Source: Oenanthe sinensis
Taxonomy: Eukaryota > Streptophyta > Magnoliopsida > Apiales > Apiaceae
Reading direction: 5' to 3'
DNA length: 64,000 nucleotides
Assembly (NCBI GenBank): GCA_028671895.1
Contig: CM053795.1
Span: forward strand, 9,755,501-9,819,500
In this document: positions 24,073-38,364 of the stretch, in pieces
How the letters are laid out: each line of letters starts with the position of its first letter
How positions within the stretch are numbered: the stretch's first letter is position 1
Notes under the pieces: generated by a model
The model's database searches: none
What the model saw: only the letters and a program-made list of their open reading frames with translations
What the model was told of the DNA's origin: nothing
Made by a program: the position numbers and the translations under genes

Positions 24073-26267
24073 TCAAGCCCTGCTCTTGAAAGGAATGGCT
24101 CTGATGACTATTTGGTGGTACAAGGCAGCAAGAGCAGCACCAATGAAAGGACCAACCCAGAAGACCCACTAAAAATGAGACAGAATTGCATATTAGTTCT
24201 AATCTTATTATATGGAAGGGAAAAGAAATACATAAAACCTTATATCTTAACAAAATACTTACGTGATCATCCCATGCGTGATCTTTGTTGTAAATGATGG
24301 CAGCACCGAGACTTCTAGCTGGGTTAATACCAGTTCCTGTGATGGGGATGGTGGCCAAATGAACCAAGAACACTGCAAATCCAATAGGCAGTGGAGCCAA
24401 TATCTGCAATATCATTTTAATAAAAAGAATTCACAAGGTTTCTGCAAAGCAAGCTAAAGAAACATAAACTTGACAGAAGATCTCCACTAGCAAGTCCAAA
24501 TAGCATAGAAGTTGGGTTTTCATAAAAGCAAATTCTTCCTAAAAGTCACACTTTACATAAATATTTTTTTTGTCATTCTTGAAAACATAATTGTTTGACG
24601 TGGAGTCTAACTTTAAGTTGACATATATAAGCATCACCACAATAGGCTGGAGAGCATGAGAAGGCACGTTGGACAGCATGAGATTTAATATAGAGATGTT
24701 ACCACCGCTTATGAGTTATGCCACATAAACAACGAGATTTAAGATGTAAACACTATCTATACCTCGTTCCATTACTGTAAAACAAGGACAAATTTTTAGA
24801 TACAGCTAACTCAATAACAGAACAATAGCTACTATAAAAGAAGATACATGACAAGTCAAAGTTGGAGATCAGCATAAAAATGAATAACCTACTACCACTT
24901 CTGATTGAGAGAAGGCTGCAAGACATATGTTAAAACATTACTGGTATGACCATGTAGAGAAAAGAAGAGTACTCCTGTCCTTGCTCTATTCTGATTAGTC
25001 TTTGAAGCACAGAAGATAAAACAATTTAGTCAACAATCTAGTACCAAAAGGCATATAACAAGGGCCTAAAGCAGATTACAAACGAAAGGAAAACAAAACT
25101 CATTTTGTTTAAATTGCATATCCCTATATGCACAACTTATAGAAGGATCACTAGTATAAAGTCACTATGCTGGTGTATTCAATTTGTAATAAAGGACTGA
25201 GATTATGCATAATAACATGTAAGAACAAGTGGAATACATACAGGAACGTGCGAGTCTCTGGCGCTTCTCTTAGCATCAGTTGCAGAGAAGACAGTGTAGA
25301 CAAGAACAAAAGTGCCAACAATCTCAGCACCAAGTCCATCACCCTTTGTGTAGCCATGGTTCACAACATTAGCACCACCGCCATTGAGTTCAAATCTTGA
25401 AGATCCCTCGAAGCCCTTGATAACACCAGCACCACAAATGGCACCAAGGCACTGCATCACCATATAGAACAGAGCCCTGGTAAGTGAGAGCTTCCTAGCC
25501 AGAAACAAACCAAAGGTCACAGCTGGGTTTATGTGCCCTCCTGTTCATTTACACCAAGCAACACAATAGATCAATACAGAGCACAAAAACAATAATTTAG
25601 AAAGCTATACAGGATGTGTGATACACCAAGAGTTCTTAGAAGAAAAAGAAACAGTACAAAAAACAGAAATATATAGTACACAACATTTCTCACAGAACCA
25701 ACTAAAAGTAAATTTTCACAAGTACCTGCAGGGATACCAAGTCAGAATACAGAACCTAATAAACCCTTCACATCTCAGTATAAAAATTTTATGTACACAT
25801 ATATGCAGTGCTTAGGAGTCAGGACAATAGATCTGGAACAACTTCACAAGGACCATAAAAATTCACACAAAAATAAAAAGAATATGCAAGAAAAAGCAAA
25901 AAAAGATTAAACAGAGAGAGTGATAGAGAGCATACAAACCTGAAATACCAGCAGTGCAGTAAACAAGGGCGAAAATCATACCACCAAAAGCCCAAGCAAT
26001 TCCTTGAATACCCACAGAAGCACACTTATTAGGTGCCCTAGACACACCCATAACAGTCAAAACAGTGACATACAAGAACAAGAAAGTGGCTATGAACTCA
26101 GCAATCCCAGCCCTGTAAAAGGACCATGATGTGAGCTCACCAGGCTCAAACAATGGTGCTGGTGGTGGCTCCTTGTAGTCCTTGTCTGTCTGTGCAGATG
26201 TACCCAGAGGCTGCCGCTCTGAGAACTTGTTAGCTCCAAGCTTAACATCCTCTTCTTTACCCTCCAT
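24073..26267 (-). CDS. PIP1: Plasma membrane aquaporin, PIP1 subfamily
   Basis: Four exons, read 26267-25940, 25540-25242, 24403-24263, 24168-24073, giving 287 aa, the normal PIP1 length. The ATG at 26267 gives MEGKEEDVKLGANKF, the conserved PIP1 start; nothing upstream in frame is an ATG. Two NPA motifs are present, HINPAVTFG (NPA at 114-116) and GINPARSLG (NPA at 236-238). The selectivity-filter His224, Thr233 and Arg239 are at their usual spacing. The long N-terminus and C-terminal end RAIPFKSRA are those of PIP1 rather than PIP2. The product is a six-helix plasma-membrane channel for water and possibly CO2 or small solutes, normally working in heterotetramers with PIP2. The three-intron structure is the standard PIP pattern. 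No defects are visible. Confidence 0.96.
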
Positions 26268-28895
26268 TTTCTCACTCAAGACTCAAGCTTTTTACTCTCT
26301 CTCTCTCTCAGACACAATGTAGAAAGTAAAGTTGTGAACTTGGGAGTGAAAATAGGGTTTGGGTGAAGTATTTTAAAGGTAAAGTGGGTGTGTGTCAGAA
26401 CTCTTGAAACTTCTAATTTAATCTTGGATTAATTAGAATAATTAAAGTTAAGTCCATAGACAATGCAGGAGTGTTCTAGGCTTCTGGGGATATGCATGGT
26501 ACTTTCAATAAAGACAAATAATGCAATGTGGATCTGGAAAGTGCACCAGTATTGATGCTGACAGGTTTTAAACACTTAACTTCATTCTCTTCTTATCTTA
26601 TACAAAGTGTCAGTGTTAGTTAGTTTCTTTTTTTTGACAGGTTAGTTTCTTTATTAAAGATAATGACATTTCTAAATTGGCTAGTTGTTCACTTGTTCCC
26701 GTCAGTTACCTAATTAACTAATCTTATTAAATTATTTAAAGAGAATAAAAAAAGGAAAAGACAATAATATCTTTTTGTTTGGTGCCTTGCTAGTTTTCTC
26801 AAATTCATATAATATTATTTTAAGATCATTGTTTCATGCTATTTCCAATATTTATAGAAAATGCTAAGCATTTTCATAAGAAAATCACCTATAGATATCA
26901 CAGAGTCGGTTTGGTTAAATTTTAAAAATGTTATTTATAACTTAAAGTTACTTGAAATGAAATTTAAAATTTTAGTTTATAATTATTATTTGTTTTGATA
27001 ATTTTATTATTAATAACAACTTATTTATCATTAAATACCAGAAAACATAAAAGAATATATAAGTTGCACAAGTGAACAATGATAATAAGATTGTAATCAA
27101 CTTTTAACTTTAATTGATGTTTTTAATAATTCTTATTCATTACAACTATTTTTTAATTTAAAATTAAAATAAATAAACACCCTCAAATTTACCTCCAAAT
27201 AGTAAAGTTTAAATTCTAAAATTGCATATTCTAGAATTTTCATGGCTATAATTGACGGAAAGTCTCTGATTCCCTAGTCCAACTAACGAAATGCTAATAT
27301 TATAAATATAAACTACTAATCTCCCCAGGACGGGTAAAAGCACCTCGATTGTCATTAGCAGCAAAAAAAGAAAAATAAAGCACCTCTATTATCAGACTAA
27401 TTATATATTATTGGAGAGTATCGGGCTACAAATAAAAACAAACAGTATATTACACTGTTATACAATTGGATAAGTGGAAATTTTAAAATAAATTTATACA
27501 ATCATTCGATATTTGAGTCGAATTAATAAATTTATAAAAAAATTAATTTTTAGATATTAATATTTTAATTAAATTAATATTTTTAATTAAAAGAATAATC
27601 TGAGCAAAATAGTAATTTTATCCATTTTAAATATAAATAAAATATATGAAAAATTATATAAAAATATTTTTATACAGAATATTAAATAAAATTAAAATTA
27701 TTACTATAAAATAAAAATAAGTTAAGTTATATAAATAAAATATTAAAATAAAAATAATAAAGGATTATGAAAATTTGCATATCACGATTCACGAACGCAT
27801 CTATACTATACTATATTATAACTAAATTAGAGAATTTTTTTTAAAACACTTAAAAAATGATCATAACCCTCCAATTTTAAGTGAACGATAAAAATGATCC
27901 TAACCATTTAATTTTAATAAAATTTAATTAAAAAAATATATATATCATACATCTATACTATATGTTTATAACCAAATTAAAGAAGTTTTTTTTAACACTT
28001 ATGTGAACCATAGAAAAATACTAACTGTCCGGTGAACAATAGAAACGATTCTAACCATTCAATTTTAATAAAATTTAATTTTAAAAAAGATATATACCAT
28101 ACATACAATACAACTCTATATTCTTCTTTTATATAACTATTAATGGATAATATTATATTATATTTAAATTATATTTATTTTATTTATTTAAAAGTAAATA
28201 ATAATAAAATAAATTATCATCTTAAATGAAATATTTAAATTATATAAAATAATTAATATATAATTTATTAATAGCCCGAATTAAAAAGGAAAGCTATATG
28301 ACTTGCAGAAGTTGCAGTATTACCAACCGATGAAAGAGCTCTTGGTCCTTTTGGACCTAAAAGATTCCCTCTCTAATAAACTAAACAAAAGTAAAGTATT
28401 CACTTGCAACTCTGAGAAAGCTTAAAGCAATATAAACTTTGTCAAAAAAAAAAAAAGCAATATAAACTGTGGGCAGCGCTACCAAATTAATTATCAAAAG
28501 CAAAAGCTTCTCCTTCGAACAATTTTCCAGAAACACTGATTATTCTTTCAAAAATATAAGAAGCCATTAACAATTCAGCTAATTTCAACTAAAATCCTTA
28601 ACAAATAGTTTGATCTTGTGAGTTGGGCAAGTATATATGCAGAAAATGCCCAAAAGTGATAAATATTATGGGGGAACTCTATATATCAGCTCACACATGG
28701 GAAGGTAGATTTTGCATTTACATTAACACTTTCCAAAGAACTCTTGTTAAACAAGAACACATTACATTGGCTTTTTACATAAAAGTTCGCTAGCTTGCGC
28801 CCCTTAGATGAGCAATCGTTTCTCTAGAGTAGCACCGATGATCTGCTACATACTATGCAGATACTATAATACATCTGATTAACAATACATAAGTT
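26268..28895. other. PIP1 promoter side and AT-rich intergenic DNA
   Basis: 26268-26420 holds the PIP1 leader with a CT/GA run near 26294-26309. Beyond it lies AT-rich DNA to about 27780, then Helitron-like remnants, then the 3' side of the protease gene. No further gene is seen. Confidence 0.4.
27800..28300 (+). mobile_element. Nested or truncated Helitron-like remnants
   Basis: Two family 5' ends (TCTATACTATA...) occur 152 bp apart at 27800 and 27952, each followed by the conserved ccaattttaa / caattttaataaaatttaatt blocks. The right part matches the element interior up to about 28290, but no hairpin plus CTAG-T terminus is evident. This looks like one copy inserted into or duplicated within another, followed by loss of the 3' end. 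Confidence 0.5.
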
Positions 28896-31800
28896 TTAAT
28901 TTTCTTGATTTATCTGATCATTGGATTGAAGACGGAAATGTGGACAGGGCCTGTTTGGTTCACCCCTTGTCCACAGAGTCTTCAAATCTCCTCTCTTCTT
29001 ACCCAACACCAAGAATGTGCCTGTAATAAGTTGTGATATGTTAATTATGCTGTGTCTCATTTATGTTTCTTCATTTTTCTTTAAGCAAAATTGCATTACT
29101 TGAGAAGAAGAAGATAGATTTACCGAGTGTGAAGGGAACAATATATAGCAGAGCTGGTTGACCATGGCCATCCATCAGATTTAATGCAACATATGTAATC
29201 AGAAGACCTGCAATGTGTTTTCTGCATTTAAGTATCTTGTGAAACGAACAAGCCTCGGCATAGCATTTAACTGGATACAGAACACTGCATAGAACAGTAA
29301 ACTGTATGCTGCTTACAGGTGATGGTGCATGAACCATTCGCAAATAGTATGATATTTTAGGATATACATATACCCTAATAAAGGGGGCATTTTAATGTGG
29401 CCAAGGCGGCAAGCATCATGGACCACTAGGAAAATTTACTCTCTTTTTATGAAAAAATATTATTGAGAGTGGACGTGATAATTTATTTCTTACTGTGCTC
29501 ATGTGTCCGCACAATATAAAGGATCTAATGTAAAATGGCATCATATGAATTTGATACAGGACCATTAAATATATGACCAGCACATGAGTAGCCAAATTTC
29601 ACATAACTCTTCCATGAACCACATCCCCATTTTAATCATATTCAAAACTGATACTTACCAAATCCATAAGCACACATTGCCCACAGAAAATATCCGGATC
29701 GAAGAGTCTTATTTGCCAGACAATCATACCTGTGCAAGGACATGTGATTGGAACCAGTAAGTTGCATCTCACATGAAAGCAGAATTTTTTTGTCCAAAAA
29801 CTTCACTACTAGAAGCACTAGGCAGTCTATATAATTTATAATTTACTGCTTAGATAAATGATCCCACAAAAAAAACATAATAAATGAATGAATTACAAAT
29901 AGCATTGTGACTGTTTGCAGATAACCATCAAGCAAACATTTAGATGCATAGTGAAATTTCTGATGACAGTGGGCACTACAAATATAGTAACTAACTGACG
30001 TGGAAGGTTCAAAAAATGATCTTTCACAGTCCCTTATGTTTTCTTAATATTATTATGAAAAGAATAGCAACACTAACATAATTCTAGAAACCATATAAAA
30101 TCTCAAATATATTGGATCATAGAGATCGAAGAAATTAGATCTATATATAAATAACGCAGCAAAAGTCTCACCTAAGTGAAAATGCAATCAGCAATCCAGG
30201 TAAGAGAATGTCACCAAAGCCGATGATGCTATATCCGCCCCACTGATCAAACATGCGCGGGATTTTAAGCAGCATTGGAATACCATCCTCTCCACTCCTA
30301 TCACCTCGAGCTACCTATACATGTATAGATATCCAAAAGTACTACATAACCCCCATAAAAGAATGATGACTTCTAATAATTGGTTAAGATCTGTCAAAAC
30401 TTTTAGAGTAGTGAACAAAAAGCTTACTTACCACAATCATCACGCTTTCATGGAATAACTTTTTGGAAACGAAAACCCAAAATATGTCGTACAAAAAGGC
30501 AAGACTTAAAAGAACTGTGCCCACCTGATTCGAAAGAGGATTATGTATGATGAGTGCATATATTTACATTCTCAATAGAGTAAGCTTTTACTTCAACAAA
30601 CATGTAAGTACAGTACCTAAACAAATTCATAAATTAACATTGTTATGTTAAAAAAGGGGGGGGGGGGGGGAGGGGGTAGATCACCGATAAGGTTGGTTTT
30701 CAAGCATAAAGCAAGACCCTTTGACCTTTGCACACACTAAACACACAAAAAATTAGTTTTTACTAAAGGCAATACTTGCAATCATAAAGAGGTGAAAATC
30801 AGCCCAATCAAGTGTAACTTGGAGAAGAAAGTTGCAGGAGAGGAGTTATAGATTAGTATGAAACTTACCTTGAGATTAGGAACATGGACAATTTGGAGCA
30901 CTGTAACTATCAATGCAATACCCTGATTGAGAAAAGCAGTATAACTGTATAAGTACCACTACCAAAAATTTGGTTGAATTAAGCCAATTAATTAATCATC
31001 GACTTAACCTAGGAGACCCGGACACCATTGTGATAATTCGCCCATAAACTTATATAGACTAAGAGACGAGAATTCAAACATAAAAGATGATAAATACTTA
31101 CAAGAACATCTTGGCCTATCCAAGCATATGAAGCATTCCGATACACTGCCCACACAATAGCAAAAATAACACAGAATGGAGATACAGCCAGTGTGAGGTA
31201 TGAGACAGGTCCAAACAAAGGTACTTTCGTGAACGACTCCCCAGATTTTTTAAACCACCTATAGAAAAGTATATATCAGTTAATTTTAGAGTACCATCTT
31301 TGAAAAGAAGACAGAAATAGGGAAGAATTTAACAGAAAAGACCACTCGTAAACTCCATAGAAAATATAACAAAATTTGATGAAAGTAGCTAAAACACCGA
31401 ACTGAAAAAATCATGGCGGGTATCATGTTATTACAGCGCCAAGTCGAGGCTTGACGCCCAACTACCTTCGTAAAGACTAGTCGACAAATCGCTCGACTAG
31501 TCATAAAAAGTCGACAACTTGTTCATATACATATATTTACTAGATTTAATAAATAGCATTGCTAAACACATCAATTTCACAATTTAAATCAGAAGTAATA
31601 GAGTAATAAGTTCAAATTAAGCATATTTACTACATAATAACATGCAAATACCAAATATTAAACATGTCCAAGCAAATAAAAACACAAGTGATGAAGAAAA
31701 TCAAACAAAGTAATCCATCTCAATATTGTGTTCATCTCTATCCCTTTCTTGTGTATTGTAATTGATCGAATAATGTGATTGTACACCATAATCATCGTTA

Positions 31801-34800
31801 CCATGACCCAAGTCGGGCGTCGAAAAGTCTCGGCGTCTGGGTACCTTCGTGCGACGACTAGTCGTCTTCGTGATAATAGTGGCAGGTATCTCCAACTTTT
31901 GAGTAGGAGTTATACACATATTTTTTTGTGGTGCTAAAAAACTGGTTAAACACCTATTTGCTATATGCCAAATTGTTGATAATAAAACCATTCTTATCAC
32001 CCCCGGCTTAACTAAAATCTAGTCAGGATCTAGAGATTGCATTCTGACCACTAATAATTCCTTGGGTAATTTACATTTGATTTTCCAAACCACAGTTAAG
32101 GTGCTTGACATGGAAAGTCAATCATTTATAATTTACCTACATGCAGATCGGTTATTCTAGATTCTTCTACCTAAGGTGACCACTCTTATATTGGATTTAT
32201 ATTCACTTGAAATGAGGACGTCATTGTTTACTTAAGGTACTCTACAGGGATTGAGTTTGATAAAAGACTTTCAATGTTTATATATTACATACATATATAT
32301 ATAGAGAGAGTGAGACTTTACTGTGTGTTCTCTTTTGGCCACTTATTAAAGTGTATTTATTACGCACTGAAAAAAGTCCGAACTAGGTGGAGGCACCAAT
32401 TCACTAGTTCATGTCTATGCATGTCAAACAAAGTAGTAACCCGACAATTCTAATCATGCACGGGTCAATAGCTAATTTACAATAAATCTACAGTAATTGA
32501 AGGTTTTAATTTCATAAAGTAAGAATCTCATCTTCCAGATTTACACTCGTTCCGGAAGATCTCTTAAGTTCTAAAGGCATACCCCTCCCGCTGGCGCCCG
32601 CCCACACACACACTGTCACACACACATAAGCTGTCACGTATATCTGATCCCTATATTTAACTCCAGTTTTGGAAGTTTCCAACTAGAATAGATGTGCCAC
32701 ACTTCTCTTGGAAAAAAACTCAGCTTACAGTGATTTTAACCTAAATGTTCTCACCTCCACCCTAACCTAATACTCAAACACCTATCATGGTCTTGTTCAA
32801 TTTGACAAGTTAATTATTGCATACACAGCAGGTGATCACAGTGTTTAAATTTTCAAATTTAGTGATTTAAGATAATTCAAGTTCACGTAATTACGGTAAC
32901 TAGGTAAATTTGGCCGAATGCAAAAATCTGTCGATATGTTTGGAAAATTGTGGGATTACAAATTTAAGTAACATGACTCTCAAAATCAAACTGAAATTGT
33001 GGGTGACTGCACACTATCATAGTATGGTGTACAACAGAGGTTGAAGAGAGAAAATTGCACCTCCATAAGAAGGCCACTAAGCAAGTTTGCAATCCCTGAA
33101 AATACAATAAAACAAATACAAATTAGACGCCACAACCTCAAGTTTCAAGGTTTATTCAGTGAAACATGTCTGTATAATATACTTGTATGTCAGTAAAGAT
33201 ATGGCATCACACAGAAAGAAGGTATGAAAACGTAGAAAAGAATTATCCATACCTCTATACCACCAATGCAAAAGAGAACCACTAGGAGTTCTATAAACCA
33301 GAAGGACATTAGTTTGTAAAATATCACTAAGAAACATGAAGCAATGACAACAAACAATACTGCTGATAACATGTTGACTTCCACCACACCACTCACTCCA
33401 GTAGCTTTTGTGAATATATGTTCATCAGCAGCATCCTGCAAGAACCAAGTGATAGAGATTAGGAAAGTTTATGTTTACTTCATAGTTAGATCTACACAAA
33501 CTTACAGGCAGTAAGGTGGCAAACTACTTTCAGGATAAGCGAACAACAATATATATATTGGTCTCCGACCAAAAAACACCTTTAGCAGTTTGTCCTGCTC
33601 AATAGATGCTTCTTTGGCACTCCATGCCGACCAAAAAGAGGCGCATACAATGGTACCAACAGCCATTAGCCATAAAAATACTTCTGCTACATCAACTACA
33701 GGTCTGTGTGGAGAAAATAACTGCACAGAAACTAGAGAAATCCCAAGAACTTCAAACATTATCTTGATTATAGGAGAAAGTAAATTGGTGACAGATTTAT
33801 ATTAATTACACATGTACTATAATTTTACAATGCAACTACGAGTTCATGCCCAAGCAGACCATTCACCAAGGAGATTACCCGGTGGCCGTTCAAGTAGCAA
33901 TTTCTCCAAGCTTGAACCAGCATCTTGTGGAAGCATCACAGCAGGTATGTGTATATCAAGATCAGTTTCATCTGGATCACAAACCATCTTGTAGAGTTCT
34001 ATACAAATAATGAACAATTAGGAATTGTAATCATAATAAGCAGTAGAAATCCGAATCTTTTATGGCGCAAAAGCTCATATATTAACCAATATATAGTATG
34101 AAGAATTATCATAATCTTCACGATAATGACCCCGACCCCCCCCCCCCCCCCCCTCCCGAAAAAGTCTATAATTCCACTCTCCTCCACTAAAAGCTAACAT
34201 CCAGAATAATTACTTCTAAGGTCTTCGGGCACTAGAAAAAAATCTGAAGAGTAGGCTAAATAAATCAAATTATCTACTACACAAGGAATCAATTAAATTT
34301 GTTTTTATCTTGTTTCCTAAATTTCTTCATTTAATATATTACCTTGTAGGACATGAATAAAGAATATACATATAACACTTTATTATAGGAAACTTGTAAC
34401 TTCCTTCCCATAACTTGGCCATAATATCAATGGGAACTAATTACAACAATTTACTTAATGTTGTATTTCTAGAAAACAATGCAAAACCACGTACCAAAGT
34501 TCATATGACAACATGAATATTATTATTTTTTTTGTCAAGGACAACATGAATATTTTCACGTACATTGATGCCCTTAAAAATAAAAATATTCAAGCCAACA
34601 GATTCAAGTTTCAACTAGTCTAAGAATCGCTACAGACTACCAAGCGATCTCCATGCACACATGCATCAAAGCTTTATAAAACTAATTAACACAGGAAAAG
34701 CTTTGAACAATTATTTTGCTAATGAGTCGAAACAATCTACTGTACTAGGGTAGTAGGGTACAACAACAACTCGTAAAACGAAAAAAAAAGGTTACCTTTC

Positions 34801-36163
34801 TGGTTATTTATGATAAGAACAGCTGAAGCTCCAGCAGCTTGTGCAACATTTGCTTTTTGCGTAAATTTGCAGTTTCCACGATCCACCATAATGACCTCTC
34901 CAGTAAGCTAAAAAACGACGTTAGAATTGCTATTAATATATAAACATATTAAAGGAGTATTAAATTTTTAGATGTGTGCAAGGTTGAAACAGATACCTTC
35001 TTCTTTAGTGGCTCACAACAGTCCCGGGGATCTGATAAAGTAAGGCGAATAATGTTTGCATTTTTCTGCTTCGATACGATAGTGGTGCCAAATCTAGCAC
35101 CAACCCCGACAAACTTACTGCTTTGTACTCCATCTACCCAACTTTGAACTTTTACCTAGCACAAGAAACAACTGTTTGATTAATAGATGATACAAAGATA
35201 AATCACTAATATGTTGAGACAGGAGGAATTACAACTCAAAACACACTTCCGCGCCAATGCTCAACCTTTCATAATATCATTTGTGTCAAAATAAAAATAA
35301 ATGTTAGAAGCCTCTTTATTACCAATAAGGCAATAAGTGAGTTTGTACATCGGGTCACAATCAAATTAGCATCATATTCCATTTTAAACCAGCCCATGAC
35401 AAGTTTTTGAAAAACAATTTAAAAGAAAACTATAACAAACTGAAGCAGGTGACTTTGTCATGCTCCCAAATCCACCTTGCTCATAATTTAGCTGTCTAAA
35501 AGGTTCACCATTCTACTACACACACAGTGCATACAACAACACAGTGATCAGCTGCTCGCTAAAAGATACCCCTACCTTGCTAATTTCTTGTCCCTTTTTT
35601 ACTTAGTTAGCACATTACAAAGTTTTTGAAAAGTGTATTTATACACAGTGATCTTTTTATAATTTTAAGTATAAAGTTAAATCTTTATATAAACCGAGAA
35701 TTACATTAAAAAAACAACATTATGTGTAAACTCTTTTCTTAAGAATCTTAAAGTACCCTACAAAAACAAATACTAGTAAAAGTATATAATAACCTTAAAA
35801 GATAGTACAATAACACCACAATCAACCATAATTGATCTACATATACTAGCACCAACTCAATCTAATCCACTTAAACAAAAATACCAAACTCTATAAAAAC
35901 TCAAAACCCACTAATCCAAACCATAAATCAAGAAAATAAAGAACACCCAATTCAATATTCACAGAAAAAATAAACGGGTCATAGCTAAAACAAAGAATTA
36001 AACACTATACCAATACAAAATCATTCTCACAACCAGGCTTCTTGGGAGCAGATTCATCATCATGAACAATATCACCAGCTCTAACTGTAGCTGGAGAGTT
36101 CAAAAGTACTAATATAACAGCACATATCCCAATAACCCAACACATTAGTCCCCTTAATTCCAT
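28896..36163 (-). CDS. SPPL: Signal peptide peptidase-like aspartic protease with PA domain
   Basis: Fourteen exons, read 36163-36011, 35155-34997, 34907-34796, 33998-33879, 33731-33580, 33435-33253, 33095-33061, 31258-31102, 30922-30869, 30524-30432, 30314-30172, 29729-29659, 29207-29124, 29020-28896. They join in frame to 546 aa, the usual size of plant SPPL2-5. Residues 1-29 are a signal peptide. A PA domain spans about 80-190 (GEVIMVDRGNCKF; GASAVLIINN). Multiple membrane helices follow, with the catalytic pair in YD (387-388) and GFGD (438-441) and the PAL motif at 495-497, so the active site is complete. Members cleave membrane proteins within the bilayer in the endosomal/vacuolar system; the substrate is unknown. 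The C-terminus continues past the helices as a charged tail. Intron 7 is about 1.8 kb and holds repeat-like DNA. Confidence 0.95.
30656..30670. repeat. Poly-G tract in protease intron
   Basis: Fifteen consecutive G, then A and five more G, in an intron of the protease gene. Confidence 0.95.
31430..31880. repeat. CpG-containing repeat-like island in protease intron 7
   Basis: Within an AT-rich intron, 31438-31515 and 31805-31885 are dense in motifs such as gactagtcg, cgtcgac and accttcgt, in partly inverted arrangement. This suggests an inserted, decayed transposable element. The minus-strand open frame across it (31701-32000) shows no recognisable domain. Confidence 0.35.
34136..34153. repeat. 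Poly-C tract in protease intron 3
   Basis: Eighteen consecutive C, bordered by further short C runs. Confidence 0.95.
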
Positions 36164-38364
36164 AACTAAAATTTTATCAAGAAGCTTATATATATGAATG
36201 TAATAGTAGCATATAAAAGAACTGAAGCGAAAAGGGGTTGTTTTGTAGTGAACAAACTAGGAGAAATGTAAAGGGGGAGAAGGGATCTACTGAATTTAGG
36301 TGATAGAGATAGTGGTTGATGTTTATGTATGTGCAATGTTGGAGTTTTTACAGACTTGCAAGTGGATGTCATGATATATACCTTGCGTTTTCTTGACTCC
36401 AAACGATGTCGTTTTAGTTAGTTTTTTTTACTTAATTAGGTAACATTTCAACTTCAGTTTCTTTACATAAAAAGTTACCCAAAACACTGCAACATTAAGA
36501 ACCTGTAATCATACAAATATATTTAGAAGACATGATATATTATTTAAAAGAAATATATAGTTTATTGTTAGTAATTTTTATATGTTTATAATTTATTATT
36601 AATATGTTGAATTTCTGACTAAAATATTTAATTTCAGTATTTATAATAATATTTCATCAGCCTCAATTTATTTGTCCATTTTAATTTTTACACGTATTTT
36701 AAGTTATGTTGAACACATAATTTATAAATTTTAAATTTATTTTCTTAAATAAATTTTGTTCCATAATAATAAAGTTACGAAATATTAAAAAATGTATGTG
36801 TTCAACGTACCTTAAGATTAAGATTCAAACAGGAGAAATAATTGGAGGGAGTAACAAGTCGTTTATAATTTAAAATTAAAAGGCGTTACTAGTTACATGT
36901 TGATGATGTTTTAGTGTTGCTTTTCCAAGATGCTTGACTGTTTAGAAAAATATGTATGGATATGGGCGGCTTTGCTTTCTATTCTCTTTTTTTTTTGTGT
37001 GTGTGTGTGTTGCTTTCAAGTTAGAATTGAGATTTGATTAGAAAGATGTCTTTACTTAATTCGTAGTATATTAATTGTATTATCAACAAGTAGAATAATA
37101 TCTTTGCTTTCATCTTTTCAACTTGCTATGATTATATTTTGTTTCATCGCTACTCTAGTAAACCAGTTTGTAGTTGCATGTATTGGACTAGACCATTGTA
37201 TAATACCAAATTAGAGAGTAGTATAGTATAATCAGCAAAGCCTTTTCAAATTTTAAAGAAGGTTACATTAATTTTGTTGTATTGCATTACGAATAAAAAC
37301 TGTGCAAACAACATAACAGTGGACTGGTCATTACTCATAAGTCATAATAATGTGGGATCATAATTGGTTCACTTGTATATGGAAACACAAGGGACAATCC
37401 TTGAAAATTGTGTCTACTTTTACTCAGACATGCGGGTGCCAACTGGTTTTTAGTACACTGATGTACCACCAGTCATGTGCTATAGAGTTGAATTCCATGT
37501 TGATTCTCATCTATACTTGTGAGTTGTGGCTGGTGCTAAAGCAGCCAACATGGTTTGTACTTGTCATCCGGGACATGATCAATCTTACAACAATCATATA
37601 TACCAAAATTAAAGAAAAGCATGCCACTTTTATTGCACAAGGCCAGGGTACAAACAATCTAATGATAAAATTCAACACGGTATATCTAACAACACTTGTA
37701 ATCTCAATTTAATGTTTAGAGGCCAACAAAGCAGCATGCAGTTCGTTGACAACCTAGCACAACATTAAGTAGTAAATTTTTATTTCGCATCACATTGCTC
37801 ACTAACTAAAATTATCTAAACTTTCAAGTCCTAAACATCTATATGTATCAGACACGTGTTTTAGAGGAAAGTCGTCTTGATTAGTTGATTTACAATATAG
37901 TTGTATGCATATGTTTAGCTGGGATACTCCAAGTACATATGATGCACATACCTAGTCCTAAATATGACTCATCAATAAAACTGATTCTTCTAGATTACCA
38001 ACATAAGATATCTAAGAAGTACGATTACCATTTACCAGCTTATCATGAGAGCTGAGATAAAAAACTGCAAAGATAAACATAATACGCAGAATCAATACCA
38101 AATTTTCGCAAAAAAAACTGTTTCATATGAAAGCTATAAAGATGTGTGTCTGCCTGTTTGGGAGGGGGTGGAGGGTAAAGGGAAGGAGTAAATAAATGAA
38201 CCTTACAAGAGTTTGTAACTGAAAAAAGACGAAATGAGAAGAAATCAATGCAGGATTTGCAGAGTCCTGCTGTGAAAGGATAAACTGAAATAGGAGGGGA
38301 CACCTCCTCTGCATGGATATGCCACGAGAACAAGCTAGCTTGCAGTGTAGAACCTTCCTCGAAG
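36164..38364. other. Intergenic region between protease and gene A
   Basis: 36164-36420 is the protease promoter/leader side. A Stowaway-like MITE lies at about 36658-36851. The plus-strand open frame 37350-37712 has no family resemblance and is not called. The right part (37720-38364) includes the presumed 3' UTR of gene A. Confidence 0.4.
36658..36851. mobile_element. Stowaway-like MITE, diverged
   Basis: The right end ...aattggagggag is followed by TA at 36852. Its complement ctccctccaattatt resembles the left sequence cctcaatttatttgtcc near 36661. Sub-terminal blocks gttgaacac (about 36708) and gtgttcaac (about 36800) are inverted. The left boundary is approximate. Confidence 0.45.

Noticed and set aside
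28930..28960. gggcctgtttgg motif typical of MITE ends
   Set aside because: It lies inside the last protease exon and encodes the conserved C-terminal tail, so the match is coincidental.
31701..32000. 99-codon minus-strand frame in protease intron 7
   Set aside because: No recognisable transposase or other domain; it overlaps repeat-like sequence and reads as a chance frame.
37350..37712. 120-codon open frame on the plus strand between the protease and gene A
   Set aside because: No domain, no conserved neighbour, composition like intergenic DNA, and no matching copy elsewhere in the window.
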